Positions 60,481 through 64,000 of a DNA stretch of 64,000 bases are shown piece after piece. Location of the stretch: positions 124,001-188,000 of the forward strand of contig JALBUN010000021.1 in assembly GCA_025174535.1 (NCBI GenBank), given 5' to 3'. The position numbers and the translations under genes are program-made. Source of the stretch: Cantharellus purpuraceus. Its lineage: Eukaryota; Basidiomycota; Agaricomycetes; Cantharellales; Hydnaceae. Position 1 is the stretch's first letter; every line of letters starts with the position of its first letter. The notes under the pieces were generated by a model, which did not search any database, had not been told where the DNA came from, and saw nothing but the letters and a program-made list of their open reading frames with translations.

Positions 60481-61320
60481 ACTAATGAACAGTTAACTGC
60501 TTCCCTCTGAGCTACAATGTTCTATTCTCCAGTCCTCCAAGCAGCCATCACTATGGATGTTGATACACTCCACTCCAATATCCAATCCACACTCTGATCA
60601 GATCCAGCCATCTCCAGACATCTCATTAAACTGACCAATTGCTGGTCCATTGACCTGGAAGGCTTACTCCATCTCAACAACCACATCTACGTCCCCAATG
60701 TAAACAATCTCTGACTCCATGTACTTCAGAACAAATATGACCATCTGATCTCTGGTCATTTTGGACAGAACTGAACTATAGATCTAGTCAGGTGGGACTA
60801 TGTCTGGCCACATCACACTCCTCCTTATTTTCACCTAACAGAATTCACGTATAATAATGCTCCAAACGCCACTACTGGCTTATCACCATTCTTTGCCAAC
60901 AAGGGTTACCACCCAAACATCTCCATACATCCTGAATGAGACCTTGCTTACTCAAGAGCTCAAAACTTCACTGTGGACCTCCATGAACTCCATCAGCATC
61001 TCCAAAAGACCATCTCTGATGCCTATCTCCAATGCCCAACTCTGATACTTCACCTCTGCTGACCATCACTGATCCCTGGCCCTAAACTTCAAGGTTGGAG
61101 ACAAGGTTTTCATCAAATCTGACAATATCTGTACCATGAGACCTTCCAAGAAACTATCAGAAAAATACCTTGGTCCTTTCAAAATCATTGCTCAAGCAGG
61201 CTCTAACTCCTTCATCCTCTGTCTACAAGAAAGCATGTGCTCCATTCATCCCATCTTTCACATTTCCATGCTTGAACCCTCAACTCCAGATCCATTCTCT
61301 GGTTGAGAACCAACTCCAGT
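60481..61320 (+). pseudogene. pol: G2 integrase remnants, catalytic core deleted
   Basis: Zinc-domain side LISGHFGQN-TGA-TIDLVRWDYVWP jumps at about 60,815 directly to FTYNNAPNATTGLSPFFANKG, which normally follows the third catalytic residue. The D,D(35)E core is therefore missing by internal deletion. The C-terminal part is frameshifted. Confidence 0.75.
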
Positions 61321-61520
61321 CCCTCCTGTCATCATAGATGGAGAACCGGAGTATGAGATATCAGAGATATTGGACTCCAAGATTAACAAGAGATGAAAAT
61401 GTAAACTGCAATACCTTGTCAAGTGGGCAGGATACGAAGGAACAGACAAAGAAACCTCCTGGCTACCAGCCTTGGAATTAGGACATGCAATGCTCCAATT
61501 TCCACCAGGCTTATCCTCAT
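61321..61520 (+). pseudogene. G2 chromodomain
   Basis: PPVIIDGEPEYEISEILDSK then after a TGA YLVKWAGYEGTDKETSWLPALELG, a classical chromodomain as in chromoviruses that target heterochromatin. Confidence 0.85.
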
Positions 61521-61605
61521 AAACCCAGCCCCATATTGTTTTGATTCACTCCAGTTTTATCCAAGAAACTCAGTCATTCACTAGTCATCACATTCTCTAG
61601 ATAAA

Positions 61606-62106
61606 TCACTTCTCCTCTATCTCTGATTCTCCTACACCTGACTCCTCTGATTCCCCATCCACTGTTCCCTCCTCCAGATTCTCCGATTCCACAGCAGGAC
61701 CCATACTTGCAGCCCTAGTCTGTTGACGTTTGGGAGAAGGATCCACTGCACTGCTGCCCTCCTCACGATCATGTTTCTATTGAGGAGGAGTACTCCCTTT
61801 TACCTCACATTTCAGCCGGTTTGTCTGGCACATGAGGCAAGAGTGAGATTTCCTGGTCTAGGAAACAAAAGTAATAATCAGTAGGATATCCCAACATCCA
61901 GTCACTATGTTCACTCACCATTTCCCACTTGCACATGTTGTCATGCTTGATGCATGTATCGCATACAAGGTCCAATTTGGATTCTTCATCCAGATCCTTA
62001 TCCACCTCCTTGCCTTTTGCAACTACCCTCAATAATGCCCTTTTCTTCATGGCCTCCACCCTGACTTGAGCTGCCTCAGTGGCCCTCTCATGAGCTGCTA
62101 CCTCCC
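61606..62106 (-). pseudogene. G2 antisense spliced ORF with Zn2Cys6-like cluster
   Basis: Opposite strand to pol. Exon 62,106-61919 has a charged helical stretch and ESKLDLVCDTCIKHDNMCKWEM. A 61-nt GT-AG intron (61918-61858) joins in phase 0 to TRKSHSCLMCQTNRLKCEVKG, exon 61857-61606, with an acidic end ESEESGVGESEIEEK. The Cys spacing C-x2-C-x6-C-x10-C-x2-C-x6-C equals that in G1. A TAG replaces the TGG of G1, and the coiled-coil block of G1 is deleted. The start may lie in the LTR. Confidence 0.6.
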
Positions 62107-62629
62107 TGTTATATCCTGTAACACCAAGTCTGAACTTCAGACCTCCATCTCCTTCATCTCCATCCCTGTCAATTCCACCTCCGTCAACTCCACCTTCATC
62201 AACTCCACCTCCATCAACCCCAAACTCCATTATTGTTCTCTCTATAAGTAGTTCCTTCTTATGGGTTACAACAAACCTCCTTCTTTATTATTGTTTAGTT
62301 TCAGTTTGGACTTGGGTCCAAACTCCGAACTCCTTTCCATGTTGTACTCCATATCCATCTTATTGTTTTATTGTTTTAGTTTCAGCATTCAATTCTCCAC
62401 ATACTTATATGGGCTACTCTCTGTCTATTACAGTAGTTTATATATCAACTAAGATTTGCTCCATTAACTTCTTGGTTGCTAGCTTCTTAACAAGTACCTT
62501 CTTGACAAGTTGAACTCTGGATCTCTGATCCAACTCCATACTCTGAACCCCAAAATATTGGACTGACAATCTGAGGGGGCACAACATACAAGTTGAAGCC
62601 AAGTCCACTTGATTCAACTCACTAGTATT
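62107..62629 (+). repeat. G2 3' LTR, truncated
   Basis: TGTTATATCCTGTAACACC..., matching the first 520 or so bp of the 5' LTR and stopping where X3 begins. Confidence 0.8.
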
Positions 62630-63768
62630 TGTTTTGGAACCTGCAAAATTATGGTGTTAGGGCAAACTCTAAATCACCACAATTCCATGAATGAACAGCT
62701 GAGAAGAATATCAAATCCTACTGCAGCACAACTCCAGAAACAATTTAATGTTTATACTTTGGTTACAATCCGTTGTAATGGTCAATGCAGACGATACGCA
62801 GGAAGGTAATACGTTCTTTAGCAGCAGGGAATGAATAAGACTTCCAGAGTCTAGAGTTCATGGATGCTTAGGGGTCCAGATATTCCAAAAAGAGGGGAAT
62901 GCACTTAGAGGCTAGAGGAAGTAGGTGGATGAATCTGACCATTCAACCAGTGACACTCTGAAGCGGGTAACAGCAATGTGTGAAGTAGTCTAGCAACTGC
63001 TTCATACAAGTTCAAGATCCTAATGCTCTGCAAAGGCAGTACACACTAGTTACTTAAACAAAGAGCACTAATGGCAGGACTATCAACAGACAATCTCACT
63101 CTGTAGATTTGTAGTTACGCGAGGTAGATACTACACGCCCAAAGCAGGACAATCACTACTTCAAGTGCAATCAAATACAGTTACACAACTGTAAGCAACC
63201 CTTGAACTGGACAATCAACAGTTACTGAGATATAGAGGATGAGACTGTATGTCACTCTAGTCACACTGATGTGCAAATGATGGGGTAGAAATGGTTATTT
63301 ATTCAGAGGCAGAATGGGCTCCTTTTATATTGTATTTACAGGAGCTGACTAATACTACTGGAAACTTCTACCTATTAATAGATGGAAACTACTGGAAGCT
63401 AGTGGAATATGTGAGAAGGGGGTGGAAGTTTCCTAGCCAATGAGCTGCTTGGGTTTGCTCTGACTCATGGCATGAGTCATGGATGGAGTCATAGTGTGAC
63501 TCAGAGCAGGAGTCATTGCATGAGTCACCATTACTCAAATAACTCGGTCAATACTTCATTTCCCAGGCTGATCAGCACAGCTATGAGTAGACACAGCTTC
63601 TATTGAACTCTCCACTGAAAATGGAGTCAGGAGGTGCAGTGGTTGCGAAGATATTGAGGATTTACTGGCAGTGGTGACCAGATTGAGTTGGAGATTGAAA
63701 TGAGTCATGTGATCGAAAATGAGTCAGTTGTCTGGGTGACTCCAGCTGACTTTAACAGACACTTAACA
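62630..63768 (-). repeat. X3: X-family LTR with a different U3
   Basis: Plus strand TGTTTTGGAACC...CACTTAACA. The first 750 or so bp match X2 (its R-U5 side), then the sequence diverges completely, so the U3 (63,430-63,768) is of another type. No target duplication is visible (GTATT left, CTCCC right). Confidence 0.65.
63461..63743. promoter_or_regulatory. Cluster of bZIP-type TGA(C/G)TCA motifs in X3 U3
   Basis: Perfect 7-mers at 63461, 63473, 63497, 63521, 63701 and 63720, plus GGAGTCA at 63485 and 63509. This is the Gcn4/AP-1 core. The density is far above expectation for 280 bp and fits an LTR enhancer. Confidence 0.55.
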
Positions 63769-63777
63769 CTCCCTCAT

Positions 63778-64000
63778 TGTATGGGAACCACCTTTTCCCT
63801 ATCAAATTCCATTTATGCAGCACCAATGTGCTATTCTTTGCTTTTCCATTCCTAAATATCAGCATATATTTGGTGCTTGTACCTGGAATGGACTTATTCA
63901 AATATTCTCTATTTTTCCATATTTTTTTTGGGAATATTCCATGCAGAACTTGGCCCAGAATCATTTATTTCTGCTGTGCTACAGTTGTGGACCCATAGAT
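63778..64000 (+). repeat. X4: start of another X LTR, running off the window
   Basis: TGTATGGGAACCACC... matches X1 from its first base, including the region ending acagttgtggaccc. Its 3' end lies outside the window. Confidence 0.75.

Larger units (their letters stand above)
55533..62629 (+). mobile_element. G2: degraded gypsy chromovirus
   Basis: 5' LTR (55533-56137), gag, protease, RT (split by insertion I), RNase H, remnants of integrase, chromodomain, antisense ORF and a truncated 3' LTR (62107-62629). Order and chromodomain identify a Ty3/gypsy chromovirus. Most stop codons in frame are TGA at arginine positions. The 3' LTR is cut by LTR X3. Confidence 0.88.

Overview
The window looks like a nuclear chromosome segment of an agaricomycete (mushroom-forming basidiomycete). 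Two gene families that are expanded in that group (DUF6535 and DUF6533 membrane proteins) are present. Their introns are short (49-79 nt, GT-AG), and the rest is dense LTR retrotransposon debris of Ty1/copia and chromodomain Ty3/gypsy type. No bacterial features, CRISPR array, rRNA or tRNA gene was recognised.

Region 1-22,542 is a CpG-rich tandem array. Three full-length DUF6535 genes (called A, B and C here) all lie on the minus strand. Each splices, in my hand-built models, into an uninterrupted frame of 1082, 1086 and 1083 codons. They are separated by duplicated non-coding spacer modules. The copies differ in intron content at the 5' end, and A carries an internal 42-residue tandem duplication.

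Region 22,543-43,480 is a nested transposon island inserted into the same array. It is visibly CpG-poor, and relics of array spacers and of a fourth DUF6535 gene survive between the elements. The outer element is a complete but rearranged copia element (COP1, 22,548-31,901, GTGGA target duplications). Its centre is inverted between two inverted solo LTRs (X1, X2), and the target-site duplications of X1 and X2 are each split across the two breakpoints. Nested in or next to it are solo LTRs of three families (S, X, Z), a 565-bp TIR element (W), a younger copia 3' end (COP3), a gypsy 3' end (G1), Z elements with a coiled-coil ORF, and a second copia fragment (COP2).

Region 43,480-54,550 holds two copies of a segment with a DUF6533 seven-helix membrane-protein gene. 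The left copy (D1) is CpG-decayed, truncated and hit by an LTR. The right copy (D2) keeps its CpGs and its last exon. A frameshifted cytochrome P450 pseudogene follows.

Region 55,533-64,000 is a degraded gypsy chromovirus (G2). It carries LTR, gag, protease, RT, RNase H and chromodomain, and lacks the integrase core. An antisense, spliced Zn2Cys6-like ORF lies between pol and the 3' LTR. X-family LTRs follow, one with a cluster of TGA(C/G)TCA motifs.

The most informative observations are the split-TSD inversion, the antisense Zn2Cys6-like ORF conserved in two gypsy copies, the apparent intron gain by duplication in gene B, and the paired CpG-decay comparisons. The host genes do not form an obvious pathway; the window is mainly a record of an expanding membrane-protein array broken up by transposons.
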